Positions 5,150-5,660 of a stretch of DNA of 5,660 nt are shown in pieces. Below the pieces are notes generated by a model. It saw only the letters and a list, made by a program, of their open reading frames with translations, was not told the origin of the DNA and did not search any database. Source of the DNA: Anaerolineae bacterium (GTDB lineage Bacteria > Chloroflexota > Anaerolineae > Promineifilales > Promineifilaceae); NCBI GenBank assembly GCA_028277515.1, contig JANQGC010000109.1, forward strand, positions 1-5,660, in the 5' to 3' direction. The position numbers and the translations under genes are program-made. Position 1 is the stretch's first letter. Every line of letters starts with the position of its first letter.

Positions 5150-5660
5150 ATGAAACCAAACAAATTTGCCCCTATCCTGGCTATACTCATTTTTCTCCTT
5201 ATTGTCACCCTGGTATACGGCGAGTTGTTGCTCGTCAATCGCTCATCTCCAGGCGCGCACGCTCAAGATTTATCCAACGCCTTTCTTCCTATTCTGATCG
5301 GCCAGAAAGATAACCAGGGTGCGGCAACCAGCACCCCCACATCAACCGCTACCGCCACTGCCTTTCTCCATTCCACCGTCACCCAAACAGCCTCACCGAC
5401 AATAACACTGACCGCCTCTCCAACCAGCACGCCAACATCTACCAACACGGCAACACCCACGCCATCTCAAACCGCAACACCAACGATAACGATCATGCCA
5501 TCGAACACGCCGGCGCCGACGATGACCCAAACGCCAACCATGACCCCTACACCAACGATCACGCCCACGGCGACATTAACGCCAACCCTGACACCCACAC
5601 CAACGATCACGCCGACGGCCACCCTGACGCCCACACCATCAAACACACCAACGATTACCT
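5150..5660 (+). CDS. Exported Thr/Pro-rich low-complexity surface protein (3' end outside window)
   Basis: An open frame runs from ATG 5150-5152 to the window end, 170 codons with no stop. The N-terminus has a short basic start (MKPNK), a hydrophobic core (residues 8-28) and a cleavage-like AHA (36-38) before Q39, so export by Sec is likely; anchoring by an uncleaved helix is the alternative. Immediately after comes [10 protein letters not shown] (43-52), resembling the Y/F-L-P-hydrophobic segment seen in many Chloroflexota exported proteins. From residue 60 the sequence is almost only Thr, Pro, Ala and Ser with scattered Ile, Leu and Met, with a 16-residue tandem repeat at 131-162. Such tracts act as extended, probably glycosylated, wall-spanning linkers, usually joined to a folded domain that here would lie beyond the window. 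The RBS AGAGGA (5133-5138) has a long 11-base spacing. A Fur-like box lies 127 bases upstream. The coding call is firm; the function is unknown. Confidence 0.85.
   Translation, partial: MKPNKFAPILAILIFLLIVTLVYGELLLVNRSSPGAHAQDLSNAFLPILIGQKDNQGAATSTPTSTATATAFLHSTVTQTASPTITLTASPTSTPTSTNTATPTPSQTATPTITIMPSNTPAPTMTQTPTMTPTPTITPTATLTPTLTPTPTITPTATLTPTPSNTPTIT
5540..5635 (+). repeat. 48-bp tandem repeat, two copies, inside the Thr/Pro tract
   Basis: Two in-frame 48-bp units, 5540-5587 and 5588-5635, encode [16 protein letters not shown] and [16 protein letters not shown], differing only at the first residue. At the DNA level they differ at several third-codon positions, so the duplication is not brand new or has been held at the protein level. 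Repeats of this kind expand and shrink by slippage and change the length of the linker. Confidence 0.75.

Noticed and set aside
5263..5460. Minus-strand Val/Gly-rich open frame
   Set aside because: It is the antisense of Thr/Pro/Ala codons in the surface-protein gene, a usual artefact of low-complexity coding DNA.
5460..5660. CRISPR-like regular repeats
   Set aside because: The regularity comes from in-frame Thr/Pro codons with a 48-bp coding duplication; there are no unique spacers between constant repeats.

Overview
The window looks like chromosomal DNA from a Chloroflexota bacterium (Anaerolineae/Caldilineae/Ardenticatenia-like). The main grounds are two exported proteins with long Thr/Pro/Ala-rich 'TPTAT' tracts, a short Y/F-L/F-P-hydrophobic tail or segment of the kind I associate with Chloroflexota surface proteins, and a YIP1-family membrane protein. 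The taxonomic call is inference; there is no rRNA, phage or mobile-element gene to anchor it. Base composition is mixed: genes are moderately GC-rich and some intergenic gaps are strongly AT-rich.

Layout, left to right. (1) 2-292 (+): the 3' end of a Cof-type HAD phosphatase. (2) 293-503: a convergent, AT-rich gap holding two GTGAC-N-GTCAC palindromes and a nested inverted repeat with perfect 16-bp arms. (3) 504-1775 (-): a RhlE-like DEAD-box RNA helicase with a basic Gly/Arg/Asn tail, read from a GTG start that has its own Shine-Dalgarno. (4) 1776-2274: no convincing gene; a possible helicase promoter and an 89-bp two-hairpin REP/MITE-like repeat ending in TGTCAT/ATGACA. (5) 2275-2853 (-): a YIP1-family integral membrane protein with a strong RBS and a TATAAT box next to a perfect TCGCCA-N6-TGGCGA dyad. 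(6) 3037-3858 (+): a secreted AA10 lytic polysaccharide monooxygenase (LPMO) with its histidine brace intact, a Ser/Thr/Pro linker and a short hydrophobic tail. (7) 3956-4786 (-): a stand-alone RibD C-terminal-domain (DHFR-fold) reductase. (8) 4787-5149: a leader region with a Fur-family-like box lying directly on a TATAAT. (9) 5150-5660 (+): the start of a second exported Thr/Pro-rich protein that runs off the window.

The genes alternate in orientation and each has its own RBS, so they look like single-gene transcription units, not an operon, and I see no shared pathway. The clearest biology is extracellular: a copper LPMO acting on chitin or cellulose, and beside it another exported low-complexity protein whose promoter may respond to metal through a Fur-family repressor. 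At the DNA level the strongest unexplained signal is the palindrome CGGCCG, usually followed by T, found 16 times across coding and non-coding DNA where about one or two would be expected. I did not find a clearly novel multi-gene system. The items worth a second look are the iterated palindrome, the intergenic inverted repeats, the Fur-like box and the surface-protein architecture.
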